Of a DNA stretch of 64,000 nucleotides, positions 1 through 9,269 are shown in pieces. Source of the DNA: Nostoc sp. UHCC 0702. Its GTDB lineage: Bacteria; Cyanobacteriota; Cyanobacteriia; Cyanobacteriales; Nostocaceae. Each line of letters opens with the position of its first letter. The first letter of the stretch is position 1. Made by a program: the position numbers and the translations under genes. The notes below the pieces were generated by a model that was not told the DNA's origin, searched no databases, and saw nothing but the letters and a program-made list of their open reading frames with translations. Location of the stretch: assembly GCA_017164015.1 (NCBI GenBank), contig CP071065.1:6028091-6092090 (forward strand), in the 5' to 3' direction.

Positions 1-1335
1 CCCCATCAGGTTGTAATTGTTGGTGGTGGCTTTGGTGGACTGTATACTGCAAAGGCACTTGCGAAAGCCTCAGTAGAGGTTACTCTCATCGATAAACGTA
101 ACTTTCACCTATTTCAACCACTTTTGTACCAAGTTGCCACAGGTACGCTATCACCTGCCAATATTTCTTCACCCTTGCGAGCAATACTGAGTAAGAGCAA
201 GAATACGAAAGTATTGTTAGGCGAAGTGAGTGATATTGATCCAGAAGCACAAAAAGTCATCTTGGGCGATGAAGCAGTACCATACGATACGTTAATTGTC
301 GCCACAGGTGCAAAGCATTCCTATTTTGGTAAAGATGATTGGGAAGAATTTGCCCCTGGTTTGAAAACTGTAGAAGATGCTATAGAAATGCGTCGGCGGA
401 TTTTTACAGCATTTGAAGCAGCAGAAAAAGAAACTGATTTAGAAAAACGCCGTGCTTGGTTAACGTTTGTGATTGTGGGTGGTGGCCCTACTGGAGTAGA
501 ATTAGCGGGTGCGATCGCAGAACTAGCATACCAAACTCTCAAAGAAGATTTCCGCAACATCGACACCTCAGAAACCAGAATTTTACTTTTAGAAGGCATG
601 GATCGTATCTTGCCACCTTTTGCACCAGAGTTATCACAAGCAGCAGAAGACTCTCTCAAGCAGTTGGGTGTGGTTGTGCAGACAAAGACCTTGGTAACAA
701 ATATTGACAATGATATTGTTACCATCAAACAAGGAGATGCAGTCAGAGAAATTGCTGCAAAAACGATATTATGGGCAGCAGGTGTGAAAGCTTCACCAAT
801 GGGGAGAGTCTTAGCAGAACGCACTGGTGTAGAATGCGATCGCGCCGGACGAATCATTGTCGAACCCGACTTGAGTATCAAGGGACATGCTAATATCTTT
901 GTAATTGGTGACTTAGCAAACTTTTCCCATCAAAATGGCAAACCTTTACCTGGTGTTGCACCCGTAGCAACGCAGCAAGGAGAATATGTAGCGTCACTAA
1001 TTCAACAGCGGCTTCAAGGTAACATATTGCCACAATTTGCTTACAGCGATCGGGGTAGTTTAGCCATGATTGGGCAAAATTCTGCCGTTGTAGATTTAGG
1101 TTTTATCAAACTCAAAGGTTTCTTTGCATGGCTATTTTGGCTATTGATTCACATCTACTTTTTAATTGAATTTGACAACAAATTAATCGTGATGATTCAA
1201 TGGGCATGGAACTATATCACCCGCAATCGTGGAGCCAGATTAATTACAGGTCAAGAATCGCTGTCACAAGTACAAACCGATAATATTAATGGTTATTACA
1301 GACCAGCAGAAAATAGACAACCAATTAATGTGTAA
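1..1335 (+). CDS. Type II NADH dehydrogenase-like FAD/NAD(P)-binding oxidoreductase (5' truncated)
   Basis: The reading frame is already open at base 1, so the start lies outside the window; 444 residues are visible. Family role: single-subunit, non-proton-pumping NAD(P)H:quinone oxidoreductase at the membrane. The visible N-terminus carries the FAD dinucleotide motif VVIVGGGFGGL and a second Rossmann motif FVIVGGGPTGVELAG binds NAD(P)H. A later FVIGDLA segment is the usual FAD-contacting stretch. Near the C-terminus a hydrophobic segment (FFAWLFWLLIHIYFLIEF) fits the membrane anchor of NDH-2 enzymes. The TAA stop overlaps the first bases of a dispersed repeat (ATATCATGTCCG). The family is clear; which of the cyanobacterial NDH-2 paralogues this is cannot be told. 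Confidence 0.9.
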   Translation, partial: PHQVVIVGGGFGGLYTAKALAKASVEVTLIDKRNFHLFQPLLYQVATGTLSPANISSPLRAILSKSKNTKVLLGEVSDIDPEAQKVILGDEAVPYDTLIVATGAKHSYFGKDDWEEFAPGLKTVEDAIEMRRRIFTAFEAAEKETDLEKRRAWLTFVIVGGGPTGVELAGAIAELAYQTLKEDFRNIDTSETRILLLEGMDRILPPFAPELSQAAEDSLKQLGVVVQTKTLVTNIDNDIVTIKQGDAVREIAAKTILWAAGVKASPMGRVLAERTGVECDRAGRIIVEPDLSIKGHANIFVIGDLANFSHQNGKPLPGVAPVATQQGEYVASLIQQRLQGNILPQFAYSDRGSLAMIGQNSAVVDLGFIKLKGFFAWLFWLLIHIYFLIEFDNKLIVMIQWAWNYITRNRGARLITGQESLSQVQTDNINGYYRPAENRQPINV

Positions 1336-1470
1336 TATCATGTCCGTTTGAACACTTATCATATTTGTGAAGGTTGGTAATGGGTCATGGGTAATAGGTA
1401 ATGGGAAAGAAAAATACAGTTTACCAATTACCAATTACCAATTACCGATTCCGAATTACCAACAAGGATA
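1333..1470. repeat. Half copy of an ATATCATGTCCG repeat followed by TAATGGG/CCAATTA short tandem repeats
   Basis: ATATCATGTCCG begins inside the stop codon of the upstream oxidoreductase gene and matches the ends of the inverted-repeat element at 7861-7978. It is followed by a TAATGGG/TAATAGG-type run and then by the complementary run CCAATTACCAATTACC, so the stretch can fold into a long imperfect hairpin between two convergent genes and may act as a terminator for both. Confidence 0.6.
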
Positions 1471-2622
1471 TTAATTATTTTGAAATGGCAAGCTAACAAT
1501 AAATGTTGTACCCATTCCCGCTTTGCTGGCATAAGTAATTTGTCCTCCATGTAAATCTACATAGTGTTTGACAATTGTCAGTCCTAAACCATGTCCTGGA
1601 ATTTTGCCGACATTGCTACCTCTGTGAAATGAGTTAAATAAATTTTCTTGATCAGCTTCCGGAATTCCAATACCCTCATCTTGAATGCGGAAAATGGCTT
1701 CTCCCTGTACACACAATAAGTCAAAACGCACTGTGCTACCTTGGGGCGAATATTTAATTGCGTTAGATAGTAAATTGCTGAGAATATGACGCAGTAGTTT
1801 TTTATCCAAGCCAGGTAATCTGTATTTTGTAGTTAGTTGCGAATTTTGTACAGTATTAGTATCGTCTTTGATTGTACAAAGTCCCTGCATAGAAAAGATG
1901 ATTTTGTAATTATCATCTACACTAAATTGTATTTCTGAGACTAAATCTTTACAAAAATTCTCCAAGTCTAATGGTGATGGATTGAAAGAATCTCTACCAA
2001 CTTCGGATTTGCCAATTAGTAAAACATCACTTAATAAACTATCTAAATTTTTCACAGCATTTTGAATTTCATAGATATATTCTTGTTTCTTATCTTCAGT
2101 TAATTGATGACTGTAATTGACTAATAATTCTGTATAATTAAAAATATTACTTAACGGATTACGAAACTCATGGCTAACCATTGAAACAAAACAGGACTCA
2201 ATATTTCTGGTTTGTTTTTCTTTTTCTAGAGCTTCGCACATTAACAATTCTGTCTGATGCTTATTGAGAGCAATTTCAATAGTGCTAATTAATTGATTTT
2301 CTTTAAATGGTTTAATTATATAGCCAAACGGTTGTGTATTTTTTGCTCTTCGTAGTATATTTTGATCAGAATAAGCAGTCAAATAAACTACTGGTATTTT
2401 GAAGCAATTTATAATTTCTTGGGCAGCTTCTATACCGTTCATATCACCTTTTAGCATTATGTCTATTAATACTAAATCTGGGTGATGTTCTGTCACCTTT
2501 TCAATTGCTTGTTCTCCATATGCAATCACAGCAGGAACAGTGTATCCTGAATTTTCGAGACAAGCTTTAATGTCACAAGCAATAATACTTTCGTCTTCAA
2601 TAACCAGTATTTTTGCTTTCAT
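1471..2622 (-). CDS. Response regulator-histidine kinase hybrid (REC-HisKA-HATPase)
   Basis: 383 residues. An N-terminal receiver domain (about 4-120) has the acidic pair ED at 10-11, phosphoacceptor Asp54 in LVLIDIML and the conserved Lys in YIIKPF. A HisKA dimerisation domain follows with the phospho-His in SMVSHEFRNPLS (His151), then an HATPase_c domain with N box (LLSNAIKYSP), DEGIGIP and GHGLGLTIV. There is no transmembrane segment, so it is cytoplasmic. The start overlaps the 3' end of the next upstream kinase gene by 26 bp, indicating translational coupling; the kinase encoded upstream may phosphorylate this receiver. The signal is unknown. Confidence 0.9.
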   Translation of the reverse strand: MKAKILVIEDESIIACDIKACLENSGYTVPAVIAYGEQAIEKVTEHHPDLVLIDIMLKGDMNGIEAAQEIINCFKIPVVYLTAYSDQNILRRAKNTQPFGYIIKPFKENQLISTIEIALNKHQTELLMCEALEKEKQTRNIESCFVSMVSHEFRNPLSNIFNYTELLVNYSHQLTEDKKQEYIYEIQNAVKNLDSLLSDVLLIGKSEVGRDSFNPSPLDLENFCKDLVSEIQFSVDDNYKIIFSMQGLCTIKDDTNTVQNSQLTTKYRLPGLDKKLLRHILSNLLSNAIKYSPQGSTVRFDLLCVQGEAIFRIQDEGIGIPEADQENLFNSFHRGSNVGKIPGHGLGLTIVKHYVDLHGGQITYASKAGMGTTFIVSLPFQNN

Positions 2623-4309
2623 TGTTTTTCCCCGAGTTTGGCATGACGAATTTAATTGTAAATAAGCTTCCTAACTTGTTACTATTAAATGTAATTTTAC
2701 CTTCTAATTGCTCAACCAAGCTCCAGACTATTTGTAAGCCCAGTGATTGCTTTTGAGGTAATTTTATACATTCTGGAAAACCCGTTCCATCATCACTAAT
2801 ATTTAGTGTAAATTTACCTTGTTCTAATCTGCAAAAACTTACATAAATATTGCCTTCCTTCCTACAAGAAAATGCATGTATTATGGCATTAGATACCAAT
2901 TCATTGATAATTAAACCACAGTGAATAGCAATATCAGTTTTTAATAAAACTTGATCAACGTTCAAATGTATTTGGATATTGCGCTCAATTCCATAAGAAC
3001 TTATTAAATTAGTAGTTAATTTATTAATATAATCACAAAAATCAATCAACGATAAATTATATGTTTTAGACATATTGTTATGAAGCATTGCTATAGCCAT
3101 AATACGGTTTTGGCTATCTTTTAAAATATCACTAGCTTGTTGATCATTAATATATCTAGCTTTTAAACTTAACAAACTCGAAATAATCTGGAAATTATTT
3201 TTGACCCGATGGTGAATTTCTTGTAATAATACTTCTTTTTCTTCCAAAGATGTATTCAACTGATCCTCTACTTGTTTATCAGCGGTAATATCGGTATTTA
3301 TCCCAGACATTAAACAAGGTTTTCCCTTGGCATCGCATATAACTGTACCACGACTGAATAACCATACATAACTACCATTTTTATGTTGCATTCGATATTT
3401 TATTTCATATTTTGAGATTAATCCTTCTAAATAGGATTTAATTGCTAATTTGACTGATTCAATATCATCAGGGTGAACAAATTGCAACCAATCATCAATG
3501 TATCTATAATTTTCCTGTTCTTGATAGCCAAGCATGGCTGATAAGTAAGGATTTATATATATTTCGTTGTTTTGGATGTTCCATTCCCATATGCCTATTT
3601 TGCCTGCATTGATGGCTCGTATATATCGGTCTTCACTTACTTGCAATAATTGTGTCTGCTTATTTGCAGTAATCTTTGGTTTTTCTAACTTATTTTTAGC
3701 TTTTTTTAACGCCAGTTCTAATGAGCAACGTTGTGCAATTTCACGTTGTAACTGGTTGCTAGTATTTGATAATTCCTTTTGTAATGCTGTTGTGATGCTT
3801 TCTGGTGTCACAATTCCTAACAACTGCCCCATATCATTTACCATTGGTAAATGATATAAGCTATACTGTCGCATAAGTTGCATTGTTGAATTAATATCAA
3901 AATTTGGCTGCAAGGTGATTATAGGCTTTCTCATCACTTCTGCAATCTTGATAATTGACAAATTAATTTTAGAAGCAACTAATTGTTTCATATCTGCAAG
4001 CGTCAATATGCCTAACAACTGCATTTTATCTACGATGAAGATACAATCAACAGGCGTAAAATCGTCAGTTTTTGCAGTTTCTTGAACAACGGGAAGATAT
4101 GTTGAAGAAGTAATCTTTTTTTTGGCATCCATCTCAACATGATAAGAGTTAAATGTTTGCCAGTTACCGGAACCTAAAGCTATCAATGATTTTTGTTCTA
4201 AGTCAATATTATTAGCAAGTTGTCCCATTAAAATGGCAACTTCTACCAATCGAGTTTCTGGAGTAAATGTCAGTGTAGAATCTTGGTTTATATAATCTAA
4301 AACGGGCAT
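2597..4309 (-). CDS. CBS-PAS sensor histidine kinase (HisKA_2 type)
   Basis: 570 residues, cytoplasmic. A pair of CBS-like repeats occupies about 1-180 (for example LLGILTLADM and LLGIVTPESI), a short coiled coil follows, then a PAS domain with PAC motif (about 225-350; KYRMQHKNGSYVWLFSRG). The kinase core is of the HisKA_2 class, with EIHHRVKNNFQIISSLL around His366/367, followed by an ATPase domain (LIINELVSNAIIHAF, DDGTGFP). CBS pairs usually bind adenine nucleotides, so energy-state input is a reasonable inference. The gene overlaps the downstream REC-kinase gene by 26 bp and the two probably form one phosphorelay operon. Confidence 0.88.
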   Translation of the reverse strand: MPVLDYINQDSTLTFTPETRLVEVAILMGQLANNIDLEQKSLIALGSGNWQTFNSYHVEMDAKKKITSSTYLPVVQETAKTDDFTPVDCIFIVDKMQLLGILTLADMKQLVASKINLSIIKIAEVMRKPIITLQPNFDINSTMQLMRQYSLYHLPMVNDMGQLLGIVTPESITTALQKELSNTSNQLQREIAQRCSLELALKKAKNKLEKPKITANKQTQLLQVSEDRYIRAINAGKIGIWEWNIQNNEIYINPYLSAMLGYQEQENYRYIDDWLQFVHPDDIESVKLAIKSYLEGLISKYEIKYRMQHKNGSYVWLFSRGTVICDAKGKPCLMSGINTDITADKQVEDQLNTSLEEKEVLLQEIHHRVKNNFQIISSLLSLKARYINDQQASDILKDSQNRIMAIAMLHNNMSKTYNLSLIDFCDYINKLTTNLISSYGIERNIQIHLNVDQVLLKTDIAIHCGLIINELVSNAIIHAFSCRKEGNIYVSFCRLEQGKFTLNISDDGTGFPECIKLPQKQSLGLQIVWSLVEQLEGKITFNSNKLGSLFTIKFVMPNSGKNNESKNTGY

Positions 4310-5068
4310 AGCGTTAATCTCTAAGTAATTAGATGGAACTTGTAGCAGATAATTAATTTTATCGAGTAGCTATTTGCTATTGATTATTAGCTTTTTTTGG
4401 TAAAAATATTTGTAAATACTCACCTAGACATAAAAAAATTACTTTTACTTTTTTATTAATAAACCTCTAATATGTATTTTTTTCAGTACAGATATAACTG
4501 TGACATTGTTTGCAAATAGATTTATTTGAGATATAGGCAAACATTTTGAACATCACAATTGTCAAAATTCAGAAACTGGAAAAATAACAGACAATGGTGT
4601 AATTTGGCTACTGCGTATACAGCGATCGCAAGATCATACTATTATTTACAGTATTTTCACTAGCGAAAACTCGTTTTTAAGTATAAATACAGCTTTTATT
4701 CTTTTCATTTTTTTAAAATTAATGACATCCCTACTCAAGTAAATGCAATCTGAAAATTATGGCTATACAGCGCAGATAATCACATTTTTGGTCAAAAGCT
4801 TAGAACTGTATTAGTTCTCTGCTGATAGCCTAAGTCATAATTAATATTATTTCTTCAGTATAAATGCTTATATTAATAAGTAATTTTTAAATAATTTTTC
4901 TTTGGATAACTCCTGAATACAGTAGTTATACTCATATGATGTGAGCGACGCTTGTAGCGTCACCCCAAAGGAGGGACTACGAAGTTGCCTTTGGGCAAAC
5001 TTGGATAACTCTGCGTTTTTTGGTGAGGTTAACCAGTAAATTAGATCTAGGGAGTAAAAAATAAACTG
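4310..5068. other. Intergenic region upstream of divergent kinase operon and glcE
   Basis: About 760 AT-rich bases separate two divergently transcribed operons, so promoters for both must lie here. I see one HIP1-like site near 4621 and a short palindrome GACGCT-TGT-AGCGTC near 4947-4961, related to palindromes elsewhere in the window. No convincing gene: the minus-strand open frame at 4868-5227 runs largely antisense to glcE and has no family resemblance. Confidence 0.6.
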
Positions 5069-6355
5069 ATGAATGCCATCGCTTCTAGTCTTGCATCTAC
5101 CGTCGGCGAAGAAAATGTTGTCTGTCTTTGGGAAAACCTCGAACTCAGTCAGCAAAAACATATTCAACAAGCGATCGCTTCCACAAACCCTCCCAGTTGT
5201 ATTGTCTATCCGCGTACTACTGAACAACTAGCGGCTGTCATCGCAGCCAGTTACCGTGATCACTGGCGCGTTCTACCCTGTGGTAGTGGTAGTAAACTCA
5301 CCTGGGGTGGTTTAGCCAAAGGTGTTGATGTCGTAGTCAGTACAGAACGTATCAATCAACTAGTTGAACACGCTGTTGGTGATTTAACTGTCACCGTAGA
5401 AGCTGGGATGAAATTCTCTCGTCTGCAAGGAATTTTGGCAGCCTCCCGCCAATTTCTGGCCCTTGATCCTACAGCAGTTGAATCAGCAACCATTGGTGGT
5501 ATTGTTGCCACAGGTGATACAGGTTCTCTGCGACAACGCTATGGCGGTGTGCGAGATCAGCTTTTAGGTATTACTTTTGTGCGTGCTGATGGACAAATTG
5601 CCAAAGCTGGGGGACGAGTCGTGAAAAATGTTGCCGGATACGACTTGATGAAGTTGTTTACTGGTTCATATGGCACATTAGGGATTATTAGTCAAGTTAC
5701 TTTCCGAGTTTATCCATTACCAGAATTATCGGGTACGGTGGTGCTGACTGGCACAGCAGAAGCTATATCCCAAGCTGCCCAAACTCTGCGAGGTTCTGCA
5801 TTAACACCAACTCAGGCTGATTTGCTTTCAACTCAACTAATTTCTAGCTTAGGTTTGGGTCAAGGACTAGGATTAATTGCTCGTTTCCAAAGTATTAGTG
5901 AAAGTGTTCAAGAACAATCAAACCGACTTTTAGCAGTAGGGGAAAAGTTGGGCTTAGCTGGGGCAATTTATTCGGGTGAAGATGAAGCTAATTTATGGCA
6001 GAGATTAGAAGAACGAATGCATTCTCCTGCCACAGAATCAGAAATTACTTGCAAAATAGGAGTGTTACCTACTGCTGCTGTGGAGGTTTTGACTCAAACA
6101 AAAATGGGTTTGATTCACATTACTAGTGGTTTAGGGTGGTTGCGGTTTGAGGGACAAAATCAGGTTTTAGCAATGCGCGATCGCTGTGAAAAAAATGGTG
6201 GATTTTTAACAGTTCTAGAAGCACCCATTACAGTTAAACAACAAATAGATGTTTGGGGTTACAAGGGCAATGCTTTACAGTTGATGCGCGGCATTAAAGA
6301 AGAGTTTGATAGCAAGAGTATTTTAAGTCCTGGTCGTTTTGTGGGTGGAATTTAG
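5069..6355 (+). CDS. glcE: Glycolate oxidase/dehydrogenase subunit GlcE (FAD-binding)
   Basis: 428 residues. FAD-binding_4 (PCMH-type) fold: a YPRTTEQLAAVIAAS entry motif near 50, then PCGSGSKLTWGG and the flavin-contacting DPTAVESATIGGIVATGDTG. These are typical of GlcE, the shorter flavoprotein partner of the glycolate dehydrogenase complex, which oxidises the photorespiratory product glycolate to glyoxylate. The C-terminus ends with the family-typical FDSKSILSPGRFVGG. The ATG is preceded by GGGAG at a rather long spacing. glcF follows 55 bp downstream on the same strand, so the two are very likely co-transcribed. The catalytic GlcD partner is not in the window. Confidence 0.92.
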   Translation: MNAIASSLASTVGEENVVCLWENLELSQQKHIQQAIASTNPPSCIVYPRTTEQLAAVIAASYRDHWRVLPCGSGSKLTWGGLAKGVDVVVSTERINQLVEHAVGDLTVTVEAGMKFSRLQGILAASRQFLALDPTAVESATIGGIVATGDTGSLRQRYGGVRDQLLGITFVRADGQIAKAGGRVVKNVAGYDLMKLFTGSYGTLGIISQVTFRVYPLPELSGTVVLTGTAEAISQAAQTLRGSALTPTQADLLSTQLISSLGLGQGLGLIARFQSISESVQEQSNRLLAVGEKLGLAGAIYSGEDEANLWQRLEERMHSPATESEITCKIGVLPTAAVEVLTQTKMGLIHITSGLGWLRFEGQNQVLAMRDRCEKNGGFLTVLEAPITVKQQIDVWGYKGNALQLMRGIKEEFDSKSILSPGRFVGGI

Positions 6356-6410
6356 CAAACAAACTGCAAAAGACGCCAAGGACAGGAAGCAAGAGGGGAG
6401 ATAATTTAAT

Positions 6411-7766
6411 ATGCAAGTTTCAGAAAATTCTGTTAATAATACAGCTAGTATCAAAAATTTGAAAGGATTTGATGCTAATCATCCACCTGATCCAAAGTTG
6501 ATTGATAGTTGTGTGCATTGTGGATTTTGTCTTTCAACTTGTCCTAGTTATCGGGTGATTGGCAAGGAGATGGATTCCCCTAGGGGACGCATCTATTTAA
6601 TGGATGCAATTAATGAGGGTGAAATTGCTCTGAATACGGCAACAACGCAACATTTTGATTCTTGTTTGGGGTGTCTGGCTTGTGTGACAACTTGTCCTTC
6701 TGGCGTGCAGTATGACAAATTAATTTCTGCAACTCGTCACCAAGTAGAACGAAATTATCCTCGGAGTTTGCCAGATAAAGTTTTTCGTAAACTGATATTT
6801 TCTCTGTTTCCTTATCCCAACCTTTTACGAGTTTTATTGGTTCCAGTATTAATTTATCAAAAGTTGGGTTTTTCTAAGTTCTTTCGCGCAACGGGTTTAC
6901 TTAATAAAATATCGCCTCGTTTGGCAGCAATCGAATCAATTTTACCAGAGGTAACTTTCAAATCCTTTCAAAGTAATTTACCTACTGTAATTCCAGCCCA
7001 AGATAAAAAGCGCTATCGAGTTGGTGTAATTTTGGGATGTGTACAACGGCTGTTTTTTTCACCAATAAATGAAGCGACGGTGAGGGTTTTAACAGCAAAT
7101 GGTTGTGAAGTTGTGATTCCGCGATCGCAAGGTTGCTGTGCAGCCCTTCCCGAACACCAAGGACAAACAGAACAAGCGAAAGCTTTAGCTAGGCAAATGA
7201 TTGATAGTTTTGCAAATACTGATGTAGATTTTGTCATTATCAATGCTGCCGGTTGTGGTCATACATTGAAAGAATACGGTCACATTTTACAAGATGACCC
7301 AGAATATCGGCAAAAAGCAAAGGATTTTGCTGCTAAGGTCAGAGATGCTCAAGAATTTTTAGCAACAGTTGGGTTAACAACGCAACTATCATCATTGACA
7401 GATAAACCTTTAAATTTAGTTTATCAAGATGCTTGTCATTTATTGCATGGACAAAAGATTAGTGTGCAGCCACGTCAGTTGTTGCGACAAATTCCAGATG
7501 TGAAACTAAAAGAACCCATAGACGCAGCTTTGTGTTGTGGTAGCGCTGGAGTTTATAATATGCTGGAGCCAGAAGTAGCTGAGGAATTAGGTAAGCAAAA
7601 AGTACAGAACTTGCTGAATACAGGTGCTAATTTAATTGCTTCTCCTAATCCAGGTTGTACATTGCAAATTACCAAGCATTTGCAATTGCAAGGTAAGGAA
7701 ATTTCAGTGATGCACCCGATGGAGTTATTGGATTATTCGATTCGGGGTGTGAAGTTGGAATTGTAG
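6411..7766 (+). CDS. glcF: Glycolate oxidase iron-sulfur subunit GlcF
   Basis: 451 residues. Two 4Fe-4S cluster motifs are visible near the N-terminus: CVHCGFCLSTCP (about 34-45) and CLGCLACVTTCPSG (about 85-98). Two cysteine-rich CCG-type domains follow (GCCAALPEHQGQ and ALCCGSAGVYN), the usual pattern of GlcF/heterodisulfide-reductase-like electron carriers. It passes electrons from the flavin subunits of glycolate dehydrogenase to the quinone pool or another acceptor. It lies directly behind glcE. The length agrees with the family and all cluster cysteines appear intact. Confidence 0.93.
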   Translation: MQVSENSVNNTASIKNLKGFDANHPPDPKLIDSCVHCGFCLSTCPSYRVIGKEMDSPRGRIYLMDAINEGEIALNTATTQHFDSCLGCLACVTTCPSGVQYDKLISATRHQVERNYPRSLPDKVFRKLIFSLFPYPNLLRVLLVPVLIYQKLGFSKFFRATGLLNKISPRLAAIESILPEVTFKSFQSNLPTVIPAQDKKRYRVGVILGCVQRLFFSPINEATVRVLTANGCEVVIPRSQGCCAALPEHQGQTEQAKALARQMIDSFANTDVDFVIINAAGCGHTLKEYGHILQDDPEYRQKAKDFAAKVRDAQEFLATVGLTTQLSSLTDKPLNLVYQDACHLLHGQKISVQPRQLLRQIPDVKLKEPIDAALCCGSAGVYNMLEPEVAEELGKQKVQNLLNTGANLIASPNPGCTLQITKHLQLQGKEISVMHPMELLDYSIRGVKLEL

Positions 7767-7860
7767 ATTAGGAATGTACTAAAATTCAAAAAATTGATAT
7801 TCAAGGTATAAAACTAACCTTGACCAGCAAACTAACCTCAACTGTACTAAACCACTTTTG

Positions 7861-7978
7861 ATATCATGTCCGCTTGATTACTTATCAAAACAGAAGAACC
7901 CCTCCCCGTGAACGGGGAGGGGTTGGGGGTGGGGTACAATGATTGTGGGAATTATAACTAATTAACCGGACATGATAT
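7861..7978. repeat. Inverted-repeat element (MITE-like) with G-rich/C-rich hairpin core
   Basis: The outer ends ATATCATGTCCG (7861-7872) and CGGACATGATAT (7967-7978) are perfect 12-bp inverted repeats. The interior holds a strong hairpin (ACCCCTCCCC...GGGGAGGGGT, about 7893-7930) followed by GGGGTGGGG. A half copy of the end lies at 1335-1346. No open reading frame is contained. The structure fits a non-autonomous miniature element or an extended REP-type repeat; it also sits where a glcEF terminator would be expected. Confidence 0.65.
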
Positions 7979-8046
7979 TAGTCGTAGGGTGTGTTAATTG
8001 TTGAAGAATCAGAGACAAAACTGAATCTAGGCTTTTTGACAAATTT

Positions 8047-8406
8047 CTACTTATCTCCAGTTACCTTTTGTAGGTAATTTTCAACTTTGTCTATTACACT
8101 AGTAGCATTTTGAGAATTTTCAGGGCTTTTCATTTTATTTTTATCAGCATCCCCTTGAACTTCATTGAGGCCTTCTTGGGATTTTGATTGCACTTCTTCT
8201 AAGCTAGGAGGTGCAGAACGAGCCACTTTATCAGTTTCCTTTTGAATGCCACTTAATTGTGTAGTTCCTTCGGAAAGCTCACTTTTTGAGCTACCAATTG
8301 CAGCCGCAGGAAAAGCGTTAGTCAAGAGTAAAGTTAAGCATAAAGTAGCTGCAATTACAAAACGGAAAGGACGGATAACGGGTTGAATTAAACGAATAAA
8401 ATTCAT
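8047..8406 (-). CDS. Small secreted or membrane-anchored protein of unknown function
   Basis: 119 residues with a clear N-terminal signal segment: basic start (IRLIQPVIRPFRF), hydrophobic run VIAATLCLTLLLTNAF and a cleavage-like PAAAIG. The mature part is short, hydrophilic and rich in Ser, Lys, Glu and Gln, with no motif I recognise (it contains KSQEGLNEVQGDADKN). A good Shine-Dalgarno sequence (AAGGAG) precedes the ATG. It belongs to a run of small stress-type genes on the minus strand, which suggests a role in envelope stress; this is inference only. Confidence 0.75.
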   Translation of the reverse strand: MNFIRLIQPVIRPFRFVIAATLCLTLLLTNAFPAAAIGSSKSELSEGTTQLSGIQKETDKVARSAPPSLEEVQSKSQEGLNEVQGDADKNKMKSPENSQNATSVIDKVENYLQKVTGDK

Positions 8407-8453
8407 GATTTTTCTCCTTGGTAATCAGATTCAACAGAAAATTTAACTAAATC

Positions 8454-8741
8454 CTACTTGAAATGAGTTGAAGCACGTTTAAAGGAAGTTTGTAGTTCAT
8501 CCCAAGCGCTTTCTAAACCTGCTTTAATGTCTTGCCAAGCGTTGTCACTAGATGCTTTCAGTTCTTGTAGTTTTTCACGAGCTACTGCATACTTATCATT
8601 TAAGACTTCAATCTGTTCATGATATTTATCTTTAGCATCTGCCTTAGCCAAAGATGCTTGAACTTTCAATTCATCAATTTTAGTATGCAGTTTTGTAATT
8701 TGCTCTTCCATTTCTACTTGGTATTCTTCTTTGGTTTTCAT
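8454..8741 (-). CDS. Small coiled-coil protein, sll1863-like stress protein
   Basis: 95 residues, almost entirely charged amphipathic helix (heptad pattern from about 5 to 65), followed by an alternating Trp/Lys segment (SDNAWQDIKAGLESAWDEL) seen in the cyanobacterial sll1863 family of stress-response proteins. There is no signal peptide or membrane segment. GAGAGG precedes the ATG at normal spacing. It lies 47 bp upstream of the secreted small protein gene on the same strand. The family assignment is from recognition of the pattern, not a search. Confidence 0.75.
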   Translation of the reverse strand: MKTKEEYQVEMEEQITKLHTKIDELKVQASLAKADAKDKYHEQIEVLNDKYAVAREKLQELKASSDNAWQDIKAGLESAWDELQTSFKRASTHFK

Positions 8742-9269
8742 GCTTACCTCTCTAATGGAACAAAACGGTTTTTATAGTTACAAGACAAATTAAATTGTCT
8801 TTTTTCAAATAGAACTTCAATCTGAACGATGTTTGTTTTGCTTGATTTATTACTTAACTTTCTACTACTTAAGTTATACCTGAAAAGTCATAATATACAA
8901 ATCAATCTCAAGGATAAAAATCTACCAATCTGTAGAAGTTATTATGCCAATTAAAAATAAAACTCCAGATAGAATACGTATTAAGGTGAAGATGAGTTAA
9001 ACAGGAATACATATAAAGTCATATTCTTTATAGCGTTTCCTAAGAAAGTGAGGTTATCATATGTACTTGGCGCTTACTGGGAAATGCTATAGTATTTAAC
9101 ATAAATAAAAGGGGGATTGGAAATTATGAATTTTTCCAATCCCTCATAGTTTGCTTGTAATATAAATTATCTGTGAATTTGCACTTAAAGATTATTCTTT
9201 TTTCCTTTGCGTCGTTGCCACAAAAGTTGCGCGGCTGTCGGTAAAGCCGCTTGACGCACTGCCTCGTTC
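8742..9269. other. Intergenic region with a hairpin at 9113-9143
   Basis: About 530 bases between two minus-strand stress genes. It holds the promoter region of the coiled-coil gene and a hairpin GGGATTGGAAA...TTTCCAATCCC (9113-9143) that could terminate transcription arriving from the gene at 9270-10190. No coding potential recognised. Confidence 0.55.

Noticed and set aside
4868..5227. Minus-strand open frame of 119 codons
   Set aside because: Largely antisense to glcE, which is a clear family member.
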